The position numbers and the translations under genes were made by a program. Below, piece by piece: positions 7,090 to 15,239 of a stretch of DNA of 18,564 nt; position 1 is the first letter of the stretch; every line of letters starts with the position of its first letter. The notes under the pieces were generated by a model. That model did not search any database. It was given only the letters and a program-made list of their open reading frames with translations, and was not told the origin of the DNA. The stretch comes from Bacteroidales bacterium UBA1219 (GTDB lineage Bacteria > Bacteroidota > Bacteroidia > Bacteroidales > P3), in contig DBXF01000020.1 of NCBI GenBank assembly GCA_002309295.1, positions 798-19,361 of the forward strand. Direction: 5' to 3'.

Positions 7090-8529
7090 TCAGAGTTCTT
7101 TACGTAGTCGTGCTGTTGGTATGTCGAGAGCCTCGCGGTATTTTGCCACAGTGCGTCGTGCCATTGTAAATCCTTTTTCCTGAAGCAGTTGGCGCAATTC
7201 CTCGTCGGTGAGAGGTTTGCTCTTGTCTTCGTTTTCGACGATTGTTTTCAGCTGTTCCTTTATTGCCCTTGTGGCCACATCGGAGCCGTCGTCTTTTGCC
7301 ATAGCGTTGGAAAACAGGTCTTTGAGCAACACCACTCCATGTTCGGTGTGTGCATATTTTTGGTTTACCACACGCGAAATCACCGATATGTCAAGTCCGG
7401 TATCTTCGGCTATGTTCTTTTGTAGCATTGGCTTGAGGTCGGCTATGTCGCCGGTAAGGAAATACTTTTGCTGACGTTTGAGAATGGCGCCCATCACAAG
7501 GCTGAGGGTGTTGTAGCGTTGCTCCACGGCCGAGATGAATATTTCGGCATCGTCGGTGTGTTTGTCGATGAATCTCTGCGTCTCGCGTTGTTGTGAGGCG
7601 TTTTGTCGCGACGCCTGTTCTTGCAGACGCTCGATAAAAGCTGTGTCCTTGCGGAGTTTCGGAAGGTTGCGCTCGTTTATGGAGAAGGTTAGTTTGTCGC
7701 CGTTGCGGTAAACGAAGAAATCGGGGATTATGGTTTGGACAACGTTGTTGTCGCCGTTGCTAGGTTTGGGATTGAGAGAGCGTATCAAATCGTCAATCTC
7801 TGACAGTTCTTCTTCGCTGATATTCAGCAGTCGGCAAATTTTTTCGAAACGTTTGTTTGCAAAGTCGTCGAAATATTTGTCCACTATTGTTATGGCGTTG
7901 GCAAGGGTGTCGGCGTCGGCGTCGTTTTTGCGGTGAAGCTGAATAGAAAGGCATTCCTGCAAGTTGCGTGCGCCTACGCCTGCGGGCTCGAAGGTTTGAA
8001 TTATCTTCAATACTTTTTCCACCTCTTCGTCTGTGGCGTCGAGGTTGCGACGTATGGCAAGGTCATCTGCTATAACCCCGATGCTGCGTGTTATGTATCC
8101 CGATTCGTCGATGTTTCCTATCAGTTCGGTACCGATAACCCTCTCTCGTTCGGTAATTGGCCTCAGCTGTAGTTGTTCGAGCAGCATGGACTGGAAAGAA
8201 GTTTCGTCGGCCTGTTGTATGGCAGGACCATCGTCGCTGTCGTCGGAGCGGTTGCGGGCCGAGCGGTAGTCGTCGTAGTCGTAGATGCTTTGTGGGTAGT
8301 TTTCGTCGTTGGGGTCGATGAGCTCGGCCGTTTCGGAATCTGTGTCCGACTCCTGCTGCGAAGCGGGGGCGGTGTCCTCAATCACTTCTTCGAGGAACGG
8401 GTTTTCCTCTATCTCGTTTTTGATTTCCTGTTCAAGATCTTCCGACGAAAGTCCAAGCAGACGCGACACCAAGACCTGTTGTCTGGTCAGCCGCTGCCTC
8501 ATTCTCATCTCTTGACTTTGTGAAATCAT
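7090..8529 (-). CDS. rpoN: RNA polymerase sigma-54 factor
   Basis: This 479-residue protein is a full-length sigma-54, which directs core polymerase to -24/-12 promoters and needs AAA+ activators to open DNA. Region I (about residues 1-50) is Gln/Leu-rich and ends in EIEENPFLEEV. A strongly acidic region II runs to about residue 115 and is rich in Asp and Glu. The core-binding domain follows, and the C-terminal RpoN box, ARRTVAKYRE at 457-466, contacts the -24 element. It is the first gene of a five-gene minus-strand cluster and has a -7 promoter element 77 bp upstream. No sigma-54 activator or convincing -24/-12 promoter was found in the window, so its regulon must lie elsewhere. Confidence 0.95.
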   Translation of the reverse strand: MISQSQEMRMRQRLTRQQVLVSRLLGLSSEDLEQEIKNEIEENPFLEEVIEDTAPASQQESDTDSETAELIDPNDENYPQSIYDYDDYRSARNRSDDSDDGPAIQQADETSFQSMLLEQLQLRPITERERVIGTELIGNIDESGYITRSIGVIADDLAIRRNLDATDEEVEKVLKIIQTFEPAGVGARNLQECLSIQLHRKNDADADTLANAITIVDKYFDDFANKRFEKICRLLNISEEELSEIDDLIRSLNPKPSNGDNNVVQTIIPDFFVYRNGDKLTFSINERNLPKLRKDTAFIERLQEQASRQNASQQRETQRFIDKHTDDAEIFISAVEQRYNTLSLVMGAILKRQQKYFLTGDIADLKPMLQKNIAEDTGLDISVISRVVNQKYAHTEHGVVLLKDLFSNAMAKDDGSDVATRAIKEQLKTIVENEDKSKPLTDEELRQLLQEKGFTMARRTVAKYREALDIPTARLRKEL

Positions 8530-8605
8530 ATCCTTGGTTTTTAATTTTTTAAATTATTCGTTTTAAAGTATTTCTTTAATATATTTGTATTTGTTTTCTA
8601 CAATG

Positions 8606-8613
8606 CAAAGATA
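8606..8613 (-). promoter_or_regulatory. -7 promoter element ahead of rpoN
   Basis: On the minus strand the sequence reads TATCTTTG, a full match to the Bacteroidota TAnnTTTG element. It lies in the 114-bp gap between rpoN and the rhomboid gene. No good TTTG is present at the expected -33 distance, so the promoter may be weak or need an activator. The predicted leader is about 70 nt. Confidence 0.55.
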
Positions 8614-8643
8614 CTCAAAATTATTGATGTGGAGAATATTTTG

Positions 8644-9468
8644 TTAGTAGTAAAATGAATGTCTGTCGCGTTTTTGCCAGTATTTGATTAGTATGAAACC
8701 GAATAGCATTCCGCCGAGGTGGGCAAAGTGCGCTACGCCGTCGGCAGTGCCGAAAATACCCGACAGCAGCTCGATGCCGATGTATATCACCACAAACCAT
8801 TTGGCTTTTATCGGGAGCATGAAATAGAGATATATGTATTGGTTGGGGAACATCATGCCAAAAGCCAGCAAAATGCCGTACACAGCACCCGAAGCGCCAA
8901 CGGTGGGAATACTGGCCGAGGCTTGTAGCATCTGGTTGGCCATGTCCACCGACTGCATTGCAAATAGGGTTTCGGTAGGATTGGCGTGCCATTGGCTTAG
9001 GAAATTGTTGAAGACATCGACTCGGTAATGTCCCTCAAACTTGCTTTGGAAGAGGGTTACAAAGGCATCGGGATTGGGATCCTGGGCATAAACGCTTATA
9101 GCCGACGCTGTGCCGAAGTACGAAAAGCCTGTAACACAGGTGTGTACAAAGGCTGCACCCAGTCCGCAGACGAGGTAAAACAGCAGGAACCGCTTGCTCC
9201 CCCAGTAGTTTTCGAGTATGTATCCGAACATCCACAAGGCGAACATGTTGAAAAACAGATGCTCCAGGTTGGCATGCATGAACATATAAGTGATATACTG
9301 CCAAAACCTGAATTTCTCGCTTTTTAAAAAGTAAAGGGCAAAGAGCGATTCCATGTCCACATATCTTTGCAGGGCAATAGTGGCGAAAAACACCAAAACA
9401 TTGATAATGAGCAGGTGTTTAACAATGGTTGGCAGTACTCTGAATCCCTGTGGTGAATATTGTTCCAT
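8644..9468 (-). CDS. Rhomboid-family intramembrane serine protease
   Basis: This 274-residue protein has about six hydrophobic helices. Rhomboids cleave membrane-spanning substrates inside the bilayer. The catalytic dyad is present: Ser193 in GASGAVYG and His250 in AHFAHLGGMLFG. The oxyanion/structural motif HANLEHLFFNMFALW has His70 and Asn74. Between the third helix (ends about residue 113) and GASG there is an insertion of about 75 mostly polar residues, including VYAQDPNPDAF, where compact rhomboids have a short loop. The gene starts 6 bp after the mutL stop, so both are probably translated from one message. The substrate is unknown. Confidence 0.92.
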   Translation of the reverse strand: MEQYSPQGFRVLPTIVKHLLIINVLVFFATIALQRYVDMESLFALYFLKSEKFRFWQYITYMFMHANLEHLFFNMFALWMFGYILENYWGSKRFLLFYLVCGLGAAFVHTCVTGFSYFGTASAISVYAQDPNPDAFVTLFQSKFEGHYRVDVFNNFLSQWHANPTETLFAMQSVDMANQMLQASASIPTVGASGAVYGILLAFGMMFPNQYIYLYFMLPIKAKWFVVIYIGIELLSGIFGTADGVAHFAHLGGMLFGFILIKYWQKRDRHSFYY

Positions 9469-9474
9469 ACGTGT

Positions 9475-11346
9475 CTATTTCAGTTTTTCCGATAAGTCGT
9501 TGATGTTGATGATGTTCATAGTGCGTTTGCCCGAAGGAGATTGGTCGGGGATGGCGCACGCAAAAAGTTGTTTCACAATGCTTTGCATTTCCTCCTGACA
9601 AAGGGCCGTGCCTTCTTTGGTGGAAAGTCGGCGGGCAAGCGAAAGAGCCACGGACTGCTGACGGGTGTACGACTGCTGTAGCAGGTTACTTTTGTAGTCG
9701 CTAACAATCTGTTCCAGTGTCTCCTGCACATTCTCGTCACCAAGGTCGGAGGGAACGGCGGTTACCACGAAGTTGTTGCGTCCCAGACTGTCCATCACAA
9801 AGCCGAAACGCTTTATCTCGTCGTCGATCTCGTTAAGAATCTCGCTGTCCGACGGAGCAAAGGAGCAGTTGATGGGGAAAAGCAGCGTCTGCGAGGCGAG
9901 GCTCTTGTTCTCGTTTTGCATAAGGCGCTCGTAGATAATACGTTCTGTGGCGCGTTGCTGGTTGATAAGCAGCAGTCCCGACTGCACGTCGCAGGCGATA
10001 AAACGTCGGCCAATCTGAATGGCGTTGGGCACGTTCTCGGCAGGATTGTCGTTGGGATTGCTGTCGGTATTATCGAAAATTGTGCTGTTGATAGTCTCAG
10101 TAGCCTCAATTTCTATTGTTTGCTTGGGACTTTCAGCTGACTTTTCGTTGGTTATCTCGAAAAATTTCTCCCAGTCGTTGTTTTTCTTTACGTGGCTCGA
10201 CGTGCCGCCGCCGTTTCCGCCCTTGGCGCGTTCCGCCTCGAAGGGGTTGAAGTTGGGATTTATAGAAATGCTGGGAGTCTTGGGAATGTAATTGGTGCCG
10301 TTTACAGGAATTTCATCAAGGCCTTCGATGGGGTTGAACTCCAGCTCGTGGCCGAAGGCGAACTGTCCGAGCGACTTTTTCGCCGCCGCTTTCAGAATCG
10401 CGTATATCGCATGTTCGTCGAGGAACTTCACTTCGGTCTTGGTGGGGTGTATGTTGATGTCGATGCGCGACGGTTCCACTTCCATGTCGATGAAATAGGA
10501 AGGGTAGTTCTTTTCCGGCAACATGTCGGCGTATGCCTTTTCGATGGCGTTATTGAGGTAGTAGCTCTTTATAAAACGCTTGTTCACAAACAGATACTGC
10601 TCACCACGTGTCTTTTTTGCAAATTCGGCCTTGCAGATATAGCCTTTCAGTTTCACAATGTCGGTGCTTTCCTCCACGGGATAGAGCCTTTGGCGGTAGT
10701 TGGCGCCGAAAATGGCCGCAATACGCTGGTGAAGGGTGGAGGGGTCCATCTTGTACAGCAGTTTTCCGTTGTTGTAGAACGAGAAACCAACGTGGGTATT
10801 GACAAGTGCCACGCGGCGGAACTCCTCTTCAATATGGCCGAACTCCACGGCATCGCTTTTCAGAAAATTGCGACGCGCCGGTATGTTGAAAAACAGGTCC
10901 TTGACACTTATCGACGTCCCGTTTGCCGTCTGGCACACCTGCTGGTCTTTAACGTCCGAACCTTCGATGATAACACAGGTGCCCAACTCGTTGTCGAAAG
11001 TCTTGGTCTTTAGTTCCACACGTGCCACGGCGGCTATGGATGCCAACGCTTCGCCGCGGAATCCCATGGTGCGTATGGCGAAAAGGTCGTCGGCTTTGCG
11101 TATCTTCGAAGTGGCATGACGTTCGAAGCAGAGTCGGGCGTCGGTGTCGGACATTCCGCAACCGTTGTCGATGACCTGAATGAGTGTACGGCCTCCGTCT
11201 TTGATAATCAGCTGTATGTTGTTGGCGCCCGAGTCGAGGGCGTTCTCCAGCAACTCTTTAACGGCGGATGCCGGACGCTGAACCACCTCGCCGGCGGCAA
11301 TCTGGTTGGCAATGGAGTCGGGCAGTAGTTGTATTATGTCGGACAT
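9475..11346 (-). CDS. mutL: DNA mismatch repair protein MutL
   Basis: The protein is 623 residues, a normal MutL length. MutL couples MutS mismatch recognition to strand incision. The N-terminal GHKL ATPase is intact: IAAGEVVQRPASAVKELLEN with the expected general base Glu31 and Mg-binding Asn35, DNGCGM at 60-65, RHATSKI at 76-82 and GFRGEA at 95-100. A polar, Asn/Ser-rich linker covers about residues 350-440, and the C-terminal dimerisation domain follows. The endonuclease signature is degraded: where active MutL nucleases have DQHAxxER, this protein has NQQRATER (462-469). The usual CPHGRP-type zinc motif near the end reads SPSGKR. The start ATG lies 4 bp from a heptamer array. The rhomboid gene follows 6 bp downstream. 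Confidence 0.95.
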   Translation of the reverse strand: MSDIIQLLPDSIANQIAAGEVVQRPASAVKELLENALDSGANNIQLIIKDGGRTLIQVIDNGCGMSDTDARLCFERHATSKIRKADDLFAIRTMGFRGEALASIAAVARVELKTKTFDNELGTCVIIEGSDVKDQQVCQTANGTSISVKDLFFNIPARRNFLKSDAVEFGHIEEEFRRVALVNTHVGFSFYNNGKLLYKMDPSTLHQRIAAIFGANYRQRLYPVEESTDIVKLKGYICKAEFAKKTRGEQYLFVNKRFIKSYYLNNAIEKAYADMLPEKNYPSYFIDMEVEPSRIDINIHPTKTEVKFLDEHAIYAILKAAAKKSLGQFAFGHELEFNPIEGLDEIPVNGTNYIPKTPSISINPNFNPFEAERAKGGNGGGTSSHVKKNNDWEKFFEITNEKSAESPKQTIEIEATETINSTIFDNTDSNPNDNPAENVPNAIQIGRRFIACDVQSGLLLINQQRATERIIYERLMQNENKSLASQTLLFPINCSFAPSDSEILNEIDDEIKRFGFVMDSLGRNNFVVTAVPSDLGDENVQETLEQIVSDYKSNLLQQSYTRQQSVALSLARRLSTKEGTALCQEEMQSIVKQLFACAIPDQSPSGKRTMNIININDLSEKLK

Positions 11347-11350
11347 TGCT

Positions 11351-11374
11351 AGTTTTCAGTTTGGAGTTTGCAGT
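11351..11374 (+). repeat. Degenerate heptamer array next to the mutL start codon
   Basis: Units AGTTTTC, AGTTTGG, AGTTTGC and a partial AGT follow each other with a strict 7-bp period. Seen in the sense of mutL, the array reads as CAAACT-type units ending 4 nt before the ATG. That is the same placement as the array just before the Bcp methionine at 15695. No ribosome-binding or promoter motif is apparent in it. Confidence 0.6.
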
Positions 11375-11379
11375 GCCGA

Positions 11380-11419
11380 GGGTTGCACCCCCGTTTGTAT
11401 TCTGTCACCCCTTTGGGGC
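11380..11419. repeat. REP-like pair of small palindromes upstream of mutL
   Basis: Two small GC-rich palindromes lie 17 nt apart in an otherwise AT-rich gap: GGGTTGCACCC at 11380-11390 and CCCCTTTGGGG at 11408-11418. On the minus strand the second is followed by GTGACAGAATACAAACG. From memory, this phrasing resembles short interspersed elements in other Bacteroidales genomes. It is not in a position to end mutL, and it stands between the aldolase terminator and the mutL start. The REP-like label is an inference. Confidence 0.4.
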
Positions 11420-11460
11420 TTTTTGGTATTTTTTGTTTTATACTAAATCCTTATAAAATA

Positions 11461-11510
11461 ACGGAAAACAACACGGACTCACTTGTTGTTTCGAGCAAGT
11501 CCGTGCTGTT
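11461..11510 (-). terminator. Rho-independent terminator after the aldolase gene
   Basis: On the minus strand AACAGCACGGACT (from 11510) pairs with AGTCCGTGTTGTT (to 11467) with one G-T wobble, and an inner CTTG/CAAG pairing tightens the hairpin. TTTTCCG and a T-rich stretch follow. It starts 20 bp past the fba stop and separates this gene from mutL. Confidence 0.8.
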
Positions 11511-11530
11511 CGGAGCTATACGTTTATATG

Positions 11531-12538
11531 TTATGCGTTTTCCAGTTTGTCGTTGCTGCCCAGCACGTTCACTATTTTGTGTATGTACAGTTTTTTCATG
11601 CTGTCGCGTGCGGGTGTGAGATATTTGCGCGGGTCGAACTCGGCGGGTTTCTCGGCAAGGGCTTTGCGTATGGCGGCTGTCATGGCCAGACGGCTGTCGC
11701 TGTCGATGTTTATCTTGCATACGGCGCTCTTGGCAGCCTTGCGCAGCTGTTCTTCGGGTATTCCCACAGCGGCTTTCATATTGCCGCCGTATTTGTTGAT
11801 GGTGTCAACCTCATCCTGCGGTACCGACGACGAGCCGTGGAGCACGATGGGGAATCCAGGGAGTTTCTTCTCTATGGCTTCAAGCACGTCGAAAGCCAGC
11901 GGCGGGGGCAGCAGACGGCCGGTGGCGGGGTCCACTGTGCACTGCTCGGGAGTGAATTTGTAAGCGCCGTGTGAGGTGCCAATCGATATTGCCAGCGAGT
12001 CCACGCCAGTCTTGGTTACGAAATCGATAACCTCTTCGGGTTTGGTGTAGTGGCTTTCGGCGGAGGAAACTTCCTCTTCAACGCCGGCCAGAACGCCAAG
12101 TTCACCTTCCACGGTAACGTCGTACTGATGAGCGTAGTCAACCACTTTGCGGGTGAGGGCCACGTTTTCGTCGTAGGGAAGGGCGGAGCCGTCGATCATC
12201 ACCGACGAAAAGCCCATGTCGATGCACGATTTGCACAGCTCGAAGCTGTCGCCGTGGTCGAGGTGAAGCACTATCTCGGGAGCCTTGCAGCCCAGCTCTT
12301 TGGCATATTCCACAGCACCTTCGGCCATGTAACGCAGCAGCGTCTGGTTGGCGTAGTTGCGTGCGCCTTTCGAAACCTGCAGTATCACAGGCGATTTGGT
12401 CTCCACAGCAGCCATTATTATAGCCTGCAGCTGTTCCATGTTGTTGAAGTTGAAAGCCGGAATGGCGTATCCGCCTTCAACGGCTTTGGCAAACATCTTT
12501 CTGGTGTTTACCAATCCTATTTCTTTGTAACTTATCAT
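11531..12538 (-). CDS. fba: Class II fructose-bisphosphate aldolase
   Basis: This 335-residue zinc enzyme interconverts fructose 1,6-bisphosphate with dihydroxyacetone phosphate and glyceraldehyde 3-phosphate in glycolysis and gluconeogenesis. The sequence shows VLHLDHGDSFELCKSCI with catalytic Asp94 and Zn ligand His95. Glu146 lies in VEGELGVLAG, His190 in GTSHGAYK and His234 in IVLHGSSSVP. YTKPEEVIDFV follows the active-site loop, and NKYGG near residue 249 is part of the phosphate-binding region. Length and motifs fit the class IIB (tagatose/fructose type) branch. It is monocistronic, with its own strong promoter at 12596-12627 and terminator at 11461-11510. It is divergent from the MMPL-type exporter. 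Activity on tagatose bisphosphate cannot be excluded from sequence alone. Confidence 0.95.
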   Translation of the reverse strand: MISYKEIGLVNTRKMFAKAVEGGYAIPAFNFNNMEQLQAIIMAAVETKSPVILQVSKGARNYANQTLLRYMAEGAVEYAKELGCKAPEIVLHLDHGDSFELCKSCIDMGFSSVMIDGSALPYDENVALTRKVVDYAHQYDVTVEGELGVLAGVEEEVSSAESHYTKPEEVIDFVTKTGVDSLAISIGTSHGAYKFTPEQCTVDPATGRLLPPPLAFDVLEAIEKKLPGFPIVLHGSSSVPQDEVDTINKYGGNMKAAVGIPEEQLRKAAKSAVCKINIDSDSRLAMTAAIRKALAEKPAEFDPRKYLTPARDSMKKLYIHKIVNVLGSNDKLENA

Positions 12539-12595
12539 TGCTAAATGTTTTAAAATCGTGTTATTACTGAAAAATACCTTCTGTTTTCGGTTCTA

Positions 12596-12627
12596 CAAAG
12601 ATAAGCATTTTTATTTGTATTTCCAAA
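12596..12627 (-). promoter_or_regulatory. Bacteroidota-type promoter for fba
   Basis: Read on the minus strand, TTTG (12624-12627) is followed after exactly 20 nt by TATCTTTG (12596-12603), a complete match to the -33/-7 consensus. Transcription would start near 12589, leaving a leader of about 50 nt. The -7 element is one arm of a perfect 10-bp inverted repeat whose other arm is the divergent -7 element at 12642-12649. Confidence 0.8.
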
Positions 12628-12641
12628 TCAATTTTTTTTCT

Positions 12642-12649
12642 TATCTTTG
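12642..12649 (+). promoter_or_regulatory. -7 promoter element for the divergent MMPL-type exporter gene
   Basis: TATCTTTG matches TAnnTTTG on the plus strand. The closest upstream TTTG (12614-12617) is 24 nt away, longer than the usual 19-21, so this side may be weaker than the fba promoter. The leader to the ATG at 12717 would be about 60 nt. Confidence 0.6.
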
Positions 12650-12716
12650 CAGGTTGCAATAATGGTTGTTGCAATACTGCTTTTAACTGATATAAAAAAT
12701 TGACAAACAATACTAT

Positions 12717-15239
12717 ATGATAGAAAAAATATTTCTTTCGATATATCATTTTTTCGACAGACATACCACCCTTATGTGGATTTTGTTGATTTCTTCGACG
12801 GTTGTATTTGCTGTTTTCGGCTTTCAGCTGACCTACGAAGAAGATATGTCGAAACTTCTCCCTCACGCCAAAACCGCCATTCATTCCGACGACGATGCCG
12901 AGAGCAACGTTGTTTTCGATTCGTTGAAGCAAGGCATTGTGTTTGAGAATCTTAAGGTCAAGGACAAGATTTTCGTACAAATCCTTTCACGCAGTGGCAA
13001 AACCTCGCAGGAGGAACTTACCGAGATATGCGACGCCTTTGTGGAACGTCTTATGCAAAGCGACTCTGCCACAGGTTATTACGCCAACGCCCTTTACGCC
13101 ATCGACGACGATCTGATGCTCAACCTCATAGACTATGCCGTGCAGCACGTTCCCGAATTTGTCGACGAGGAACGATATGCCACCTTCGACTCACTGCTCA
13201 CCGCCGATGCCATCGCCGCTTCGATGAAAGAAAATGCACGTCTTCTGGCCGAGGACGAAACTGGCAACGCAGCATCCATTGTTAGTCAGGACCCCGCTGG
13301 ACTGCGTTACGCCATACGCGAGGACGGTCAGCGACTTGTTGAGGACCTCGGCGGATATGCCATCATCAACAACCATTTTTTCTGTCCTGACAGTAGCGTT
13401 GAACTGGTGTTTCTTTCGCCCAACGTAAAATCCTTCGACTCAAAGCATTGCATCGCAATGGTCGATCTGCTCGAAGAAAATATCGAGCATTTCGAAGCCC
13501 TTTATCCCGATGTGGAGATTCTTTTCCACGGAGCGCCCATACAGAGCGTCTTCAACTCGCGACAGATGAAAAAGGACCTCGCGCTTACCCTTGGCATTTC
13601 GTTGCTGATAATAGGAATTGTAATAACAATTTGTTTCCGCAACAAAACATCGTTGCCGTTCCTTCTTTTCCCTGTGCTTTACGGCACCTTTTTCGCCCTC
13701 GCCTGTATGTTCTGGATAAAAGGACGCATGTCGCTGATGGCGTTGGGGATAGGAGCGCTGATACTTGGCGTGGCGTTGAGCTACTGTCTGCACGTGCTTA
13801 CACATTATAAATATGTTACCGACCCCGAGCGTGTAATCCGCGAGCAGGCGCGTCCTGTTTGTCTGGGATGCCTCACCACTATCGGAGCGTTTGTCGGACT
13901 GATACTTACCAACAGCGACCTGCTGCGCGACTTCGGTATCTTTGCTTCGCTTACGCTGATAGGCACTACGCTTTCGGCTTTGATATTCCTGCCACATTTC
14001 TTCAAATACAGCAGGAACACCCGCAACGAAAAGGCTTTCAAGCTATTGGATAAAATCAACACTTATCCCATCGACCGCAAATATTGGCTTATCGGACTGA
14101 TAGTCGTTGTTTCGGTGGCTTGTTTCGTGCTTTCGGGAAACATCACTTTCGACAAAAACCTCAAAAACATAGGCTATTACGAGCCGGTGGTGATGAAATC
14201 GAGGTCGTTGTACGAACAGAAAAACAACCCCGGCTATTTCTCGCAATACTACGCCATACGTGCCAATACGCTTGATTCGGCTTTGGTTTACAACCGCGAC
14301 ATCCTCCAAAAACTCGACTCCTTGAAGGACGAAGGCCAGATAACAAGATATTCCAAAATCACCAACCTTTTCCTCACCGAGCAGGAGCAGACTGAGCGTA
14401 TCGACAATTGGTACAGCTATTGGAACACCGAAAAAATCGATGCAGTGCGTACCAGAATTACCGCCGCCGCGCGTAAAAACGGACTCAATCCGGAGACTTT
14501 CACGCCTTTCTACGACATGCTCACGGAACTTTACTATCCAGAGTCGATACTCGATGCCGACGTGCTGCCCGAAGAGCTTCTGTGCAATTATATGGAGTAC
14601 GCCGAGGACAGCTCCGTGATACTTTTCACCTCCGTGGTGATGCCCGAAAACAATGTGGCAGGCGTGAACCGCATTATAGCTTCCAATCCCAACGCCGTAG
14701 TCGTGGATCCATTCTTCTACACCGGCGATATGGTCGAGATACTCCACAACGATTTCAATACCGTGCTGCTAATCTCGTCACTGTTTGTATTGTTGGTGCT
14801 TATAATATCCTTACGCAGCTTTATCTCAGCACTAATTGCTTTCTCGCCGATGTTCCTTAGCTGGTACATAGTTCAAGGCGTGATGGCATTGTTCGGCATA
14901 CCGTTTAACCTGATAAATATCATTATTTCATCGTTCATCTTCGGGGTGGGGGTGGACTACAGCATTTTCATTATGGACGGTCTTATAAACAAAGAGCGAG
15001 GGCAGAGCGACAGTCTGCTGATATTCCACAAGACCGCCATTTTCTTTTCGGCCTTCACGCTGATAGTGGTGGTGTGCTCGCTGCTTTTCGCACAGCATCC
15101 GGCCATTTATTCGGTTGGTGTTAGCACCATGATAGGAATGATATCGACCATACTGCTAAGCTATTGCCTGCAACCGGCCCTGTTCCGCCTTGCCTGCCGC
15201 AACAAATGGATAAGGGGGAGAATAATTAAGAGTTTGTAG
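12717..15239 (+). CDS. RND-superfamily (MMPL-type) exporter
   Basis: This 840-residue inner-membrane protein has the duplicated RND layout. TM1 (about 18-37) and a 240-residue periplasmic loop are followed by TM2-6 (about 288-430). TM7 (454-474), a second loop of about 200 residues and TM8-12 (683-820) make the second half. Both halves lack the funnel-domain length of AcrB-type pumps, which fits the MMPL/'predicted exporter' branch. These export lipids or hydrophobic molecules using the proton gradient. The fourth-helix motif in the second half is FGVGVDYSIF with Asp747; the same place in the first half reads LGVALSYCLH with Ser355. The gene is divergent from fba. Its last two codons and TAG stop (15231-15239) lie inside a heptamer array. 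The substrate is unknown. Confidence 0.85.
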   Translation: MIEKIFLSIYHFFDRHTTLMWILLISSTVVFAVFGFQLTYEEDMSKLLPHAKTAIHSDDDAESNVVFDSLKQGIVFENLKVKDKIFVQILSRSGKTSQEELTEICDAFVERLMQSDSATGYYANALYAIDDDLMLNLIDYAVQHVPEFVDEERYATFDSLLTADAIAASMKENARLLAEDETGNAASIVSQDPAGLRYAIREDGQRLVEDLGGYAIINNHFFCPDSSVELVFLSPNVKSFDSKHCIAMVDLLEENIEHFEALYPDVEILFHGAPIQSVFNSRQMKKDLALTLGISLLIIGIVITICFRNKTSLPFLLFPVLYGTFFALACMFWIKGRMSLMALGIGALILGVALSYCLHVLTHYKYVTDPERVIREQARPVCLGCLTTIGAFVGLILTNSDLLRDFGIFASLTLIGTTLSALIFLPHFFKYSRNTRNEKAFKLLDKINTYPIDRKYWLIGLIVVVSVACFVLSGNITFDKNLKNIGYYEPVVMKSRSLYEQKNNPGYFSQYYAIRANTLDSALVYNRDILQKLDSLKDEGQITRYSKITNLFLTEQEQTERIDNWYSYWNTEKIDAVRTRITAAARKNGLNPETFTPFYDMLTELYYPESILDADVLPEELLCNYMEYAEDSSVILFTSVVMPENNVAGVNRIIASNPNAVVVDPFFYTGDMVEILHNDFNTVLLISSLFVLLVLIISLRSFISALIAFSPMFLSWYIVQGVMALFGIPFNLINIIISSFIFGVGVDYSIFIMDGLINKERGQSDSLLIFHKTAIFFSAFTLIVVVCSLLFAQHPAIYSVGVSTMIGMISTILLSYCLQPALFRLACRNKWIRGRIIKSL

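Noticed and set aside
10192..11013. 273-residue plus-strand open frame opposite mutL
   Set aside because: It lies wholly within a well-supported mutL, has no family motif, and is a by-product of codon bias on the other strand.
11530..12538. Class II aldolase as a tagatose-bisphosphate aldolase
   Set aside because: It is a lone gene with no tagatose-pathway neighbours and a strong promoter; fructose-bisphosphate aldolase is the simpler call, though activity on tagatose bisphosphate is not excluded.
14043..14747. 234-residue minus-strand open frame opposite the MMPL-type exporter
   Set aside because: It overlaps a coding frame with clear RND features and shows no recognisable domain or start signals.
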